Source: Pararobbsia silviterrae (GTDB taxonomy: Bacteria; Pseudomonadota; Gammaproteobacteria; Burkholderiales; Burkholderiaceae). Taken from it: a stretch of 64,000 bases of DNA. The position numbers and the translations under genes were made by a program. Under the pieces are notes generated by a model. It searched no databases. It was given only the letters and a program-made list of their open reading frames with translations, and was not told the DNA's origin. The DNA lies in assembly GCF_003628125.1 (NCBI RefSeq), contig NZ_RBZU01000018.1, positions 35,196 through 99,195 on the forward strand. The letters run 5' to 3'. Position 1 is the first letter of the stretch, and every line of letters begins with the position of its first letter. Positions 10,534 to 18,795 of this stretch are shown here, in pieces.

Positions 10534-11514
10534 GTGCAGAAGCGTCCTTTTGGTCAAACAGGCTGGCAGGTGTCGGAAATCGGATTCGGCGCGTGGGCGA
10601 TCGGCGGAAGCTGGGGCGACGTGTCGGACCGCGACGCCGAAGCCGCGCTGAACGCGGCGCTCGATGAGGGCATGACCTTCATCGACACGGCGGACGTCTA
10701 TGGCGACGGCCGCTCCGAGCGGCTCATCGCGCGCGTGCTCAAATCACGCGGCCGCGACGGCATCGTCGTCGCGACGAAGGCCGGCCGCAAGATCAACCCG
10801 CACGTGTCGGCCGGCTATACGCCGGCGGCGATCGAGGGCTACATCGACGCCTCGCTGCGCAATCTCGAAGTCGACGCGCTCGACCTCGTCCAGCTCCACT
10901 GCCCGCCCGTCGAGGTCTACTACCGGCCCGAGATCTTCGAAGCGCTCGACAAGATGGTGGCCAAGGGCAAGCTCAAGGCGTACGGCGTGTCGGTCGAGAA
11001 GATCGAGGAAGCGCTCAAGGCGCTCGAATACCCGATCACGAGCGTGCAAATCATCTTCAATATGTTTCGCCAGCGTCCGATCGAGCGCTTCTTCGCGCGC
11101 GCGCACGAGCAGCAGGTCGCGATCATCGCGCGCGTGCCGCTCGCCAGCGGCCTGCTGACCGGCAAGCTGTCGGCGCAAAGCACGTTCGCGGCCGACGACC
11201 ACCGGCAGTTCAATCGCCACGGCGAAGCGTTCGACGTCGGCGAGACGTTCTCGGGCGTGCCCTACGAAATCGGTCTGAAGGCCGTCGAGGAACTACGTGC
11301 GGTCGCGGGCAGCGTGCCGCTCGCCCAGTTCGCCTTGCGCTGGATCCTGATGTTCGACGCCGTCACGGTCGCGATTCCGGGTGCGAAGAATCGCGAGCAG
11401 GCGGCCGGCAATGCGGCGGCCGCGGGACTGCCCGCGCTGTCGGATGCGCAGATGAACGCGATCCGCGATATCTATACGCGCCTGGTCAAGCCGCACGTTC
11501 ACCAGCGCTGGTAA
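10534..11514 (+). CDS. Aldo/keto reductase
   Basis: 326-residue NADPH-dependent aldo/keto reductase with a TIM-barrel fold. The catalytic tetrad is visible: Asp and Tyr in TFIDTADVYGDGRSE, Lys in VVATKAGRK, and His in LVQLHCPP. The C-terminal cofactor-binding segment AIPGAKNREQAAGN is also present. GTG 10534 is chosen because GAGGAGAAC lies directly upstream and the protein then begins VQKRPFGQTGWQVSEIGFGAW, the normal start for the family. The substrate is unknown. The gene stands alone and converges with the uronate-dehydrogenase-like gene. Confidence 0.92.
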   Translation: MQKRPFGQTGWQVSEIGFGAWAIGGSWGDVSDRDAEAALNAALDEGMTFIDTADVYGDGRSERLIARVLKSRGRDGIVVATKAGRKINPHVSAGYTPAAIEGYIDASLRNLEVDALDLVQLHCPPVEVYYRPEIFEALDKMVAKGKLKAYGVSVEKIEEALKALEYPITSVQIIFNMFRQRPIERFFARAHEQQVAIIARVPLASGLLTGKLSAQSTFAADDHRQFNRHGEAFDVGETFSGVPYEIGLKAVEELRAVAGSVPLAQFALRWILMFDAVTVAIPGAKNREQAAGNAAAAGLPALSDAQMNAIRDIYTRLVKPHVHQRW

Positions 11515-11748
11515 TTCGATTGCCGGCCGGTCGCTCGATTGCGTGCCGGCTGAGTACCGCTCGATACCGCTCGATGGCGGACCGCGATCGAGCGGCCTGC
11601 CTGGCCTGTCTTGGCGGCGCTCGACGCATCGCCACGGCCGGCCCATCTCGGCACGCGCCGAAACGTCTCGCCACGTATCCGAGCAAGCGGTCCGGCTCGT
11701 ACACCCGGACGCTGGGACGCCCGCGACGGGGCCGCCGCGACCGCTGCC

Positions 11749-12561
11749 TCAGCGATCGCCCTCGCGCGCGGCGGCGCCGTCGGTGAACCCCTCCGACGCG
11801 TAGTCGCCGCCCTGCAGCAACGCATCGAGCGGGTTCGCGGGCGGCGACGCGTTCGCGAGGATCGCCGCCGCGTAGTCTTCCGCGTTGTCGAGCGCGCGAT
11901 ACCCGAGCCGCGACGTGCTGTTGTCCCACCACGCACGCGTATTCGCCGAGATGCCGAATGCGATGTCGAAGCCGAGCGCCCGCACATCGATACCGGCGTC
12001 GATAAAGCCGCAGAGGTCGCGCGGCGACAGCCATGTGCTCAGATGCCGCTCCGACACGGGCAGCGGCACGCTCGATCCGATCCGCAGACACAGCGACTCG
12101 ACGCCGTGCTTCTCCCAGTACATGCGCGCGAGCGCCTCGCCCCAGACCTTGCTGACCCCGTAATAGCCGTCCGGATTGACCGGCGCATGCGTATCGATCC
12201 GCGTCCCCGAGTGATACATCCCGACGACGTGGTTACTGCTCGCGAACAGGATCCGGCGCACGCCCTGCATGCGCGCGGTCTCGTAAAGCTGGCCGACGCC
12301 CTCGACGTTCGGCCCGAGAATCGCGTCGAGATCGTGATTCCACGGATTGCCCGCGAGATGAACGACCACGCGCACGCCCTTGAGCACGCGTTCGAGAAAC
12401 GCCGGATCGAGCAGATCGCCGATCACGATCGTCTCGTTCGGCGCGGCGTCGCCGAGCGGCCGGATATCGCAAAGCGTGACCGCGCGTCCCGACGCGCGCC
12501 AATGCGCGCGCAGAACGGTGCCGACGCGTCCGCCGGCGCCCGTGACAAGAATGTCGTTCAT
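11749..12561 (-). CDS. NAD-dependent epimerase/dehydratase family, uronate-dehydrogenase-like
   Basis: 270-residue extended short-chain dehydrogenase. It has the Rossmann motif LVTGAGGRVGTVLRAHW at the N-terminus, the acidic DIRPLGD after beta-2, LAGNPWNHD, and the catalytic YYGVSK. The SSNHVVGMYHSGTRIDTHAP stretch matches uronate dehydrogenases, which oxidise D-glucuronate and D-galacturonate to the aldarolactones. The gene is the last of a minus-strand unit, 25 bp after the second permease, so the transporter probably brings in a uronate or related sugar acid. An in-frame ATG at 12597 overlaps the permease and has no ribosome site. Substrate assignment is inference. Confidence 0.82.
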   Translation of the reverse strand: MNDILVTGAGGRVGTVLRAHWRASGRAVTLCDIRPLGDAAPNETIVIGDLLDPAFLERVLKGVRVVVHLAGNPWNHDLDAILGPNVEGVGQLYETARMQGVRRILFASSNHVVGMYHSGTRIDTHAPVNPDGYYGVSKVWGEALARMYWEKHGVESLCLRIGSSVPLPVSERHLSTWLSPRDLCGFIDAGIDVRALGFDIAFGISANTRAWWDNSTSRLGYRALDNAEDYAAAILANASPPANPLDALLQGGDYASEGFTDGAAAREGDR

Positions 12562-12586
12562 CGAAGATTCCGAGTAGGCGTGCGGC

Positions 12587-13504
12587 TCACGCGTCATGAC
12601 GCGTTTGCTTGACGCGGCTGACCAGTTGGGTCGGGCTCACGAACTGCAGCGCGATGATGACCCAGACGAGCGTGATGACCATATAGATCATCGCCATCGC
12701 ATCGATCGATTGCGGTGCGCGCACCCCCGTCGAGAACACGGCGTAGTAGAGCGCGACGACCAGCGTCTGCGTGCCGGGCCCTGCCGTGAAGAACGTCAGC
12801 TCGAACATCCCGATCGTGCGCACGAGCACGAGCAGACCGGCGGCGAGCATGCCGGGCACGAGCAAGGGCAGCAGCACGTGGCGGAAATAGCGCGCGGTCG
12901 TCGCGCCGAACACGCGCGCGGCCGCTTCGAGGTTCGGATCGATCTGCTCGATGAACGGCGTCATGACGAGAATCACGAACGGCAGCGACGGTACGAGATT
13001 CGCGAGGATCACGCCGCTCAGCGTGCCCGCGAGCCCGACCTTGTACATCGCGGTCGCCATCGGAATCCCGTACGTGACGGGCGGCACCATGAGCGGCAAG
13101 AGGAACACCAGCATGACGAGCCGCTTGCCCGGAAACGCGACGCGCGCGAGCGCATACGCGGCGGGCACGCCGAACACGATCGACAGAATGACGACCGCGC
13201 CGACGACCTCGACGGTCACGCGCAACACGGACGCCAGCTGAAAGTCGTTCCAGGCCTGCGCATACCAATGCGCGGTCAGCCCCTCGGGCAGCGGCGTTCC
13301 GAACCAGCGCGTCGCGAACGAATTCATCGCGACCGTCGCGATCATCATCAGCACGTTGAGCAGGAAGAACGCCATGACGCCCCAGACGAGCGCGCGGTAC
13401 ACGACCGTGGCGGCCGACTTCGGCGCCCGCGCGGGCCGGCCGCTCGCGAAACCCGGCGCGGCGGCCGGATCGTCGATTTTGACTGCGGTGGGCGAAGGAT
13501 TCAT
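12587..13504 (-). CDS. ABC transporter permease, PotC-like
   Basis: 305-residue inner membrane permease with about six helices after a 30-residue polar N-terminus. The EAA-type coupling loop that contacts the ATPase is visible as LEAAARVFGATTARYFRHVL, followed by LPLLVPGML. It belongs to the spermidine/putrescine-iron-2-aminoethylphosphonate type of importer. ATG 13504 is preceded by AGGAGGCAAGGG and overlaps the upstream permease stop by 4 bp, a strong sign of coupling. It should form the channel with the preceding permease. Confidence 0.9.
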   Translation of the reverse strand: MNPSPTAVKIDDPAAAPGFASGRPARAPKSAATVVYRALVWGVMAFFLLNVLMMIATVAMNSFATRWFGTPLPEGLTAHWYAQAWNDFQLASVLRVTVEVVGAVVILSIVFGVPAAYALARVAFPGKRLVMLVFLLPLMVPPVTYGIPMATAMYKVGLAGTLSGVILANLVPSLPFVILVMTPFIEQIDPNLEAAARVFGATTARYFRHVLLPLLVPGMLAAGLLVLVRTIGMFELTFFTAGPGTQTLVVALYYAVFSTGVRAPQSIDAMAMIYMVITLVWVIIALQFVSPTQLVSRVKQTRHDA

Positions 13505-14391
13505 CCCTTGCCTCCTGTCGTGGGTCCGCTATAAAACGCGCGGCGCGCCGTCAGCATGCCTGCGACGATCAGCAACTGCACCGCGCCCATGACGATCGCG
13601 ATCGCCGACGCCATCGGATAGTCGTAGTTCTCGAACGCCGCCTCGTACGCGGCGATCGACGTCACGCGCGTGGGTCCGGCCGGCGCGCCGAGCAGCACGG
13701 CCGACGGGAACACCGAGAACGCCTGCACGAACGACAGGCATGCGGCCATCGTGAGCCCCGGCACGAGCAGCGGCATATAGATATGGCGGAACTGCGACCA
13801 CGGGCTCGCGCCGAGCGTCGACGCCGCGCGCGCGAGCGTCGGATCGATGCCGGTCACGTACGACAGCACGAGCAGGAACGCAAACGGGAAACCCGAGATC
13901 ACGAGCGAGATCAGCACGCCCCAATAGTTGTGCGTGAGGCGGACTTCGTCGCTATACAGATGCAGCCCATGGAGCGCCTGCGGAAACCAGCCGTTCGGAC
14001 TGAAATACGTGAGCATGCCGTCGGCGATCAGGACCGTGCCGAGCGTCACGGGCACGACGAGCAGCGTCGTCACGATCTTCTGGTACGGCGAGCTCTTGCG
14101 CAGCGCGAACGCGACGGGCAGCGCGCCGAGCACATTGATCAGCGTCGACGGCACGGCGAGCTTGAGCGTCACGATGATCGTCGGCCACATCGACGTATCG
14201 GTGAAGAAGCGTGCGTAATTCGACCACGCACCGCCGGTCCCGTCGGCCGACGTCAGCGACAGCGCGACGCCATAGACGAACGGGTAGACGAACAACGCGA
14301 TCAGGGCAAGCAAGGCAGGCGTGACGAGCCACGCCTTGGGATCGGGCCAGCGCAGCCACGCGCGGGCCGGCGCGGAAATCGGTGTCGCCAT
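13501..14391 (-). CDS. ABC transporter permease, PotB-like
   Basis: 296-residue inner membrane permease with about six helices, beginning [20 protein letters not shown]. The coupling loop is LARAASTLGASPWSQFRHIY, followed by MPLLVPGLT. Its ATG shares a base with the TGA of the ATPase gene (TGATG), and its own stop overlaps the next permease by 4 bp. ATPase, PotB-like and PotC-like permeases are therefore tightly coupled. A longer open frame runs back into the ATPase gene but is a shadow. Confidence 0.9.
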   Translation of the reverse strand: MATPISAPARAWLRWPDPKAWLVTPALLALIALFVYPFVYGVALSLTSADGTGGAWSNYARFFTDTSMWPTIIVTLKLAVPSTLINVLGALPVAFALRKSSPYQKIVTTLLVVPVTLGTVLIADGMLTYFSPNGWFPQALHGLHLYSDEVRLTHNYWGVLISLVISGFPFAFLLVLSYVTGIDPTLARAASTLGASPWSQFRHIYMPLLVPGLTMAACLSFVQAFSVFPSAVLLGAPAGPTRVTSIAAYEAAFENYDYPMASAIAIVMGAVQLLIVAGMLTARRAFYSGPTTGGKG

Positions 14392-15476
14392 CACGCCCCC
14401 TCGGCCGGGTAGACGAGCACGCGATCGGGCGCGATGCGCAACGACAGCGTTTCGCCGACCTGGGCATCGCCCGGGATCCGCGCGAACAGCGCGCCGAACG
14501 GCGCGCGCACGCGCAGCAACGACTCGCGGCCGCCGTATTCGACCGTCTCGACGACCGCGTCGAAACCGTTCTCGTCGGCCGTGCCGCGCTCGCACCGCTC
14601 GAAATCGTCCGGACGCATCGCCACGCTCACGCGGCCCGGGCCGAGCGGTTCGAGCGTCGTACCGCGCAGCACGCTCGCGCCCGACTTGAGCGTCGCGCGC
14701 GCATCGACGACCGCGCCGAGTTCGAACGACACGACATTGCGATAGCCGACGAAACGCGCGACATGCAGGTTCGACGGACGCCGGTAGACCTCACGCGGGG
14801 TGCCGATCTGCTGGACGGCGCCTTCGCGCATGACGACGATGCGGTCGGCCATCGAGAGCGCTTCATCCTGGTCGTGCGTGACGTAGATCGTCGCGCGTTC
14901 GAGCTCGCCGTGAATCCGGCGGATTTCACCGCGCATCTCGATGCGCAGCTTCGTATCGAGGTTCGACAGCGGCTCGTCCATGAGCACGAGCGGCGGTTCG
15001 ATGACGATCGCACGCGCGATCGCGACGCGCTGCTGCTGTCCGCCCGACAACTGGCCCGGCAGCTTGCGCTCGTGCCCGACGAGCTGCACGAGTTCGAGCG
15101 CCTTGCGCGCGCGCTCGGAGATCTCGCGCGCCGACACGCCGCGCATGCGCAACCCGAAGCCGACGTTGTCGAGCACGCTCATATGCGGAAACAGCGCGTA
15201 GTTCTGGAAGACCATGCCGAAGCCGCGTTTCTCGGGCGGCAGCACGTCGATACGGGTGTCGTCGAGCCAGATGCCGCCGCTCGTCAACGCGTTGAGGCCC
15301 GCAATGCAGTTGAGCGCCGTCGATTTGCCGCAGCCCGACGGGCCGAGCAATGCGATGAATTCACCGCGCCGCACATCGAGATCGAGTCCCTTGAGCGCGG
15401 CGACGGCCTGCCCTTCTGCGTTCGTGAAACTGCGGCTCACGGCGTCGAGCCGAAGCTGCTGGAAAGTCTGATTCAT
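14391..15476 (-). CDS. ABC transporter ATP-binding protein, PotA/UgpC type
   Basis: 361-residue ATPase that powers the importer. It has Walker [11 protein letters not shown]-loop [15 protein letters not shown] signature LSGGQQQR, Walker [12 protein letters not shown] and the switch histidine in VTHDQDEA. The C-terminal 110 residues form a TOBE-type regulatory domain, as in PotA, FbpC and UgpC. AAGGAC precedes ATG 15476. It sits 120 bp after the binding-protein gene and overlaps the permease by one base. It is the only ABC ATPase in the window. Confidence 0.93.
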   Translation of the reverse strand: MNQTFQQLRLDAVSRSFTNAEGQAVAALKGLDLDVRRGEFIALLGPSGCGKSTALNCIAGLNALTSGGIWLDDTRIDVLPPEKRGFGMVFQNYALFPHMSVLDNVGFGLRMRGVSAREISERARKALELVQLVGHERKLPGQLSGGQQQRVAIARAIVIEPPLVLMDEPLSNLDTKLRIEMRGEIRRIHGELERATIYVTHDQDEALSMADRIVVMREGAVQQIGTPREVYRRPSNLHVARFVGYRNVVSFELGAVVDARATLKSGASVLRGTTLEPLGPGRVSVAMRPDDFERCERGTADENGFDAVVETVEYGGRESLLRVRAPFGALFARIPGDAQVGETLSLRIAPDRVLVYPAEGA

Positions 15477-15570
15477 GACGAATGTCCTTGTTCGACGCGT
15501 GCGGACCGGACGCGTGTCCGGTCTGCGCGAGCGCGTCCCCGCGCACGAGGCGCGCGGCGTGGCGCGGATC

Positions 15571-15591
15571 GCGCACGCGCCGCGCGTGCGC
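15571..15591 (-). terminator. Hairpin between binding-protein and ATPase genes
   Basis: GCGCACGC and GCGTGCGC form a perfect 8-bp stem with a 5-nt loop directly after the binding-protein stop. No U-tract follows. In binding-protein-first operons such hairpins often stabilise the first cistron or attenuate readthrough, giving more binding protein than membrane components. Confidence 0.45.
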
Positions 15592-15596
15592 CCCGT

Positions 15597-16766
15597 TTAC
15601 TTGGTCTTTTGCGCGCCGATGTCCTGGTCCCACTTGTGGAACGCGGCGACCATCGCCTTCGCGTCGAGCGGCACGACGTTCGGGTGACTCGCGATCAACT
15701 GGTCGTACTCGGGCCGTCCGTACTTCTTGAGCACGTCCTGGCTATGCTGGGGCGCGGCCGACAACGGCACGTCCTTGACCGCCGGTCCCGGATAGAAATA
15801 GCCGTCGTCGTAGGTCATCGCCTGTTGCTGCGGTTCGAGCAGGAAATTCATGAGCTTGATCAGCACCGGCAGCTTCTCGGGCGCGACGCCCTTCGGGATC
15901 ACCATGAAGTGCGCATCGTTGACCCACGTCTGGTTGTCGAATGCCTGGACCTTGAATTCGGCCGGCACGACGCCGAGCGCGCGCGGATTGATGTCCCAGC
16001 CCGTGACCGTGAGCGTCATGTCGCGCGAGCCTTCGCCGAGCTCCTTCATGACCGCCGACGTACCGCCCGGATAGTACGGAATGCACGAATCGAGCTGCTT
16101 GAGATAGGCCCACGTCTTGTCCCAGCCGTGGATCGGGTCATGCGGATCCTTGTCGCCGAGCAGATACGGGAGCCCCATCAGGAACGCGCGGCCCGCGCCC
16201 GAATTCGCCGGGCGCGCATAGATGAGCTTGTCCGGATGCGCCTTGCACCAGGCGAGCAGCTGATCGGTCGTCTTCGGCGGATCGCTGACATGCGCGGGGT
16301 TGTATTCGATCAGCGGGCCCGCCGCCATGAACGACACTTCGAGGCCCTGCCCTTGCGCGAGGTCCTGCATCTTGCGCGGATTCGGCGCGTACTTGTCGAG
16401 CACGCCCGGGAAGTCCTTCGCGCGATCGGGCAGCAACGGCATCCAGAGATTCTGCTCGATACCGGCCGCGAGCGCGTCCGTGCCCGTCAGCACGAGATCG
16501 ATATCCGAGCGGCCCGCGCCCTGCATCGCCTTGATCTTGCCCGGCAACTGCGGCGCGGGCGCGTTCGTGAACGTCACCTGGGAGACGAGATTCGGATATT
16601 TGTCGCGAAACGCCTCGATCGCCTTTTGCGTCAGCGCGAGATTCCCGGCGACATCGACCACGTTGAGAACGACCGGGTCCGCCCACGCCGAACCGCCCAT
16701 CGCGAGCGCGGATACCGCGATCGCCCACGCACCGATGCGTGTTGCCACGTTGCCTGACAACCTCAT
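15597..16766 (-). CDS. ABC transporter periplasmic solute-binding protein
   Basis: 389-residue periplasmic binding protein of the extracellular solute-binding (PotD/SBP_bac_1-like) type. It has a clear signal peptide, MRLSGNVATRIGAWAIAVSA then LAMGGSAWA, with cleavage before DPVVLNVVD. Mature-protein features include LVLTGTDALAAGIEQ and SGAGRAFLMGLPYLLGD. AAGGAGACGGC gives ATG 16766 a very strong ribosome site, better than the other genes of the operon, consistent with high expression. The ligand is not readable; the uronate-dehydrogenase-like gene at the operon end suggests a sugar acid. Confidence 0.9.
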   Translation of the reverse strand: MRLSGNVATRIGAWAIAVSALAMGGSAWADPVVLNVVDVAGNLALTQKAIEAFRDKYPNLVSQVTFTNAPAPQLPGKIKAMQGAGRSDIDLVLTGTDALAAGIEQNLWMPLLPDRAKDFPGVLDKYAPNPRKMQDLAQGQGLEVSFMAAGPLIEYNPAHVSDPPKTTDQLLAWCKAHPDKLIYARPANSGAGRAFLMGLPYLLGDKDPHDPIHGWDKTWAYLKQLDSCIPYYPGGTSAVMKELGEGSRDMTLTVTGWDINPRALGVVPAEFKVQAFDNQTWVNDAHFMVIPKGVAPEKLPVLIKLMNFLLEPQQQAMTYDDGYFYPGPAVKDVPLSAAPQHSQDVLKKYGRPEYDQLIASHPNVVPLDAKAMVAAFHKWDQDIGAQKTK

Positions 16767-17179
16767 GCCGTCTCCTTGTTGTATAGGGATCTGCCCGAGG
16801 CCCGTTCGCCCGAGACACACCGCCGATTCGATGGTCAACGATAGCCGGGTTGTACGATCACTGTCAAGACGTTGAAGTATTTGATTTGCCTAGTAAAAAC
16901 CCGATGCATTCGGTGCGAAGCCAAGATGGGCGGGGCTGGATGGACGCAGGTTGTCGTACACCTTACAGGGGAATCGCTCTGCCGACGGTCGTCGATGAGC
17001 GCCAAGATGTCATACAACTGAGCAGCAAACCTGGCTGCCGCTTGAGATTCGATCGGGGATGGTCGGCCGCCCGCGGAGATGGGACGCCGTGTCGACCCGC
17101 ACGCGCGATCGACGCCCCCCGGCGCGCACCCGAAGTGCGCCGGGATCAGTCGTTGAACCGGAAACGGCGGGCGAGCGGA
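16767..17179. other. Promoter region of the sugar-acid-type ABC operon
   Basis: 413-bp gene-free region upstream of the binding protein and downstream of a small minus-strand gene. It contains three similar partial palindromes at 16849, 16949 and 17007 (listed separately). It is less GC-rich near 16860-16900. No coding frame in it is convincing. Confidence 0.5.
16849..17019. promoter_or_regulatory. Three TTGTAYGACA-like sites upstream of the ABC operon
   Basis: Sites at 16849-16860 (GTTGTACGATCA, plus strand), 16949-16962 (minus strand reads GGTGTACGACAACC) and 17007-17019 (minus strand reads AGTTGTATGACAT) share TTGTAYGACA. This resembles the operators of GntR regulators of the FadR/FCD group, which commonly control sugar-acid genes. 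No such regulator gene lies in the window, so the assignment is inference. Confidence 0.4.
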
Positions 17180-17458
17180 TCAGGAGATGCGAAGCTGGCG
17201 CCGGAAGCGTTCCCACGCGATATCCGCGGTCGGCGGATTGCCGGCGCACGGCGCGGGCGGCGGGCCGAAGGCGTCTTCGCCGGCGGCCCGGCAGGCATCG
17301 ACGAAGTCCTGCAATTCCTTCCAATCGTGAAACGCATGCGTGACGCGCCAGCCGGCGGTGAGCTCCACGCGCGGCCTCACGCGCGATACGCGCGGCAGGC
17401 CGAAATCGTCAAACGCGCCGGTGTCACGCGTGACACGCACCATTCTGTGTTGCGCCAC
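17180..17458 (-). CDS. Small hypothetical protein
   Basis: 92-residue soluble protein that I do not recognise. After VAQHRMVRVTRDTGAFDDFG it contains RVSRVRPRVELTAGWRVTHA and WKELQDFVDACRAAG, a pattern with aromatic and charged residues unlike a shadow frame. No signal peptide or membrane segment is seen. GTG 17458 is chosen because GGAGACGACC ends just before it; the longer frame has no site. It is the gene nearest upstream of the ABC operon, on the same strand, but 413 bp away, so a shared transcript is uncertain. Confidence 0.6.
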   Translation of the reverse strand: MAQHRMVRVTRDTGAFDDFGLPRVSRVRPRVELTAGWRVTHAFHDWKELQDFVDACRAAGEDAFGPPPAPCAGNPPTADIAWERFRRQLRIS

Positions 17459-17894
17459 GGTCGTCTCCAGGGGGAAAGAAGGGACCACACTGCCTCACTA
17501 TAGGACGCGATCCCGGCGATCGTTAGTCGGAAATTCGGGCCGGATGGAGGGTCAGCTTGGCCGAATCCGGGCGCCCGCCCGCGTGCTCCACCGCGTGCTC
17601 CACCGCGTGCTCGGTAAGCGGATCGTGCGCCGCCCATGCCCGCCCCGCGCGTCTTCCGCCGCTTATCGTGATTCAGTCCGGCCTTGCTCGAGCTGCATCG
17701 TGTCGCGGCCTTGGCTCATCTCCATTGCGCTTCGGTCGTACGTCCGCCGGGCCGGCGTCGTACCCGGCATCCCGTGCCCGCCTCGGACGCGCCTCCCCGA
17801 GCCGCGCCGATTTTCGATAAAATTCAACGCTCAACGAAAATACTTCAGGTCAGCCGCAGCGGTCGAATTCCCCGCCCTCGCGCGCTCAATATCT
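17459..17894. other. Gene-free gap with a 12-bp repeat
   Basis: 436-bp region between divergent genes. It holds three copies of a 12-bp unit, GCGTGCTCCACC, at 17581-17616 (the third copy decays). A less GC-rich stretch at 17810-17850 (TTTTCGATAAAATTC and ACGAAAATACTTC) lies just before the EamA gene and is the likely promoter area. No coding frame is supported. Confidence 0.5.
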
Positions 17895-18794
17895 ATGCTG
17901 TTTGCTTCTTCGACGTCGAGCGCCGTGGCGCTGGGCCTGGCTTCCGCGGCGTTCTACGGCGTCGCCGACGCGCTCGCGGGCACCGCCGCGCGTGCGATCG
18001 GCGTGCGCCGCGCCGTGTTCAGTTATCAAGTGCTCGGCCTCTGTGTCGTGGTCGCCTATCTCGGCTGGTGCGTCTTCTCGGGCCGTCTGACGGGCCTGCC
18101 CGGCGCGCCCGCGCTGAGCTGGGCGGTCGCGCTCGCGGGCGCGTTCGCGACGCTCGGCGGCAGCGTCTCGTTCTCGCGCGCGCTCTCGCTCGGCAACGCG
18201 GGCGTCGTGGCCCCGATCATGACCTGCTACGGCGCGATCACGACCGTGCTGTCGGTCCTGACCGGCGAAGTGCTCGGCGTACTCCAGATCCTCGGTCTCG
18301 CGATCTGCATGATCGGCGTGCCGCTCATCGCATCGGCGGGCGACGCGAGCGAACCGGCCGTGCGCGCACACGCCAGACAGGCCGTCGGCTGGGCGCTCGT
18401 CTCGGCGATGCTCTACGGCGTCGGCTTCTGGCTCGAAGGCCGCTTCGTGCTGCCCGTGCTCGGCACGCTCCCCTTGCTTGTGATCAGCTATATGGTCGGC
18501 ACGACCGTGCTCGGCGCCTCGCTCGCGCGCCGCGGCGACGACCCGCGCATGCGTGCCGCGCCGCGCTGGGCCTGGTTGCTGACGCTGTGCTGCGGGCTGC
18601 TCGGTCTCGCGGGCCTGACGTCGATCGCCGCGGGCGCGCAGACCGGCGCGCTGTCGATCGTCACGGTGCTGAGCACGTTGTCGGCAGTCGTCACGACGAT
18701 CATCGGGCTCATGCGCGGCGAGCGCATGACGCCGTGGCAATGGAGCGGGCTCGCGGCCGTCATGGTCGGGGTCGGCATGCTGAGGATGGCCTGA
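17895..18794 (+). CDS. EamA/DMT-family transporter
   Basis: 299-residue inner membrane protein with about ten hydrophobic helices in two EamA repeats (about 1-145 and 160-299), the drug/metabolite transporter fold. Family members export amino acids, nucleobases or other metabolites. Segments such as LGLASAAFYGVADALAG and VVAPIMTCYGAITTVLSVL, with MVGVGMLRMA at the end, are typical. ATG 17895 has no clear ribosome site. Its stop lies one base before the MATE start, so the two exporters are almost certainly co-transcribed. Confidence 0.87.
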   Translation: MLFASSTSSAVALGLASAAFYGVADALAGTAARAIGVRRAVFSYQVLGLCVVVAYLGWCVFSGRLTGLPGAPALSWAVALAGAFATLGGSVSFSRALSLGNAGVVAPIMTCYGAITTVLSVLTGEVLGVLQILGLAICMIGVPLIASAGDASEPAVRAHARQAVGWALVSAMLYGVGFWLEGRFVLPVLGTLPLLVISYMVGTTVLGASLARRGDDPRMRAAPRWAWLLTLCCGLLGLAGLTSIAAGAQTGALSIVTVLSTLSAVVTTIIGLMRGERMTPWQWSGLAAVMVGVGMLRMA

Positions 18795-18795
18795 C

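Noticed and set aside
10313..10651. 112-residue plus-strand frame overlapping the aldo/keto reductase start
   Set aside because: It begins with TTG, has no ribosome site, and runs out of frame into the better-supported reductase.
14391..15476. Call of polyamine transport (potABCD) for the operon at 12.6-16.8 kb
   Set aside because: The ATPase and permeases resemble that family, but the family also carries iron, phosphonate and sugar acids, and the linked uronate-dehydrogenase-like gene argues against polyamines. No symbol was assigned.
14382..16757. 791-residue plus-strand open frame across the ABC operon
   Set aside because: It spans parts of three well-supported minus-strand genes and is Arg/Asp/His-rich with no fold-like pattern; a shadow frame.
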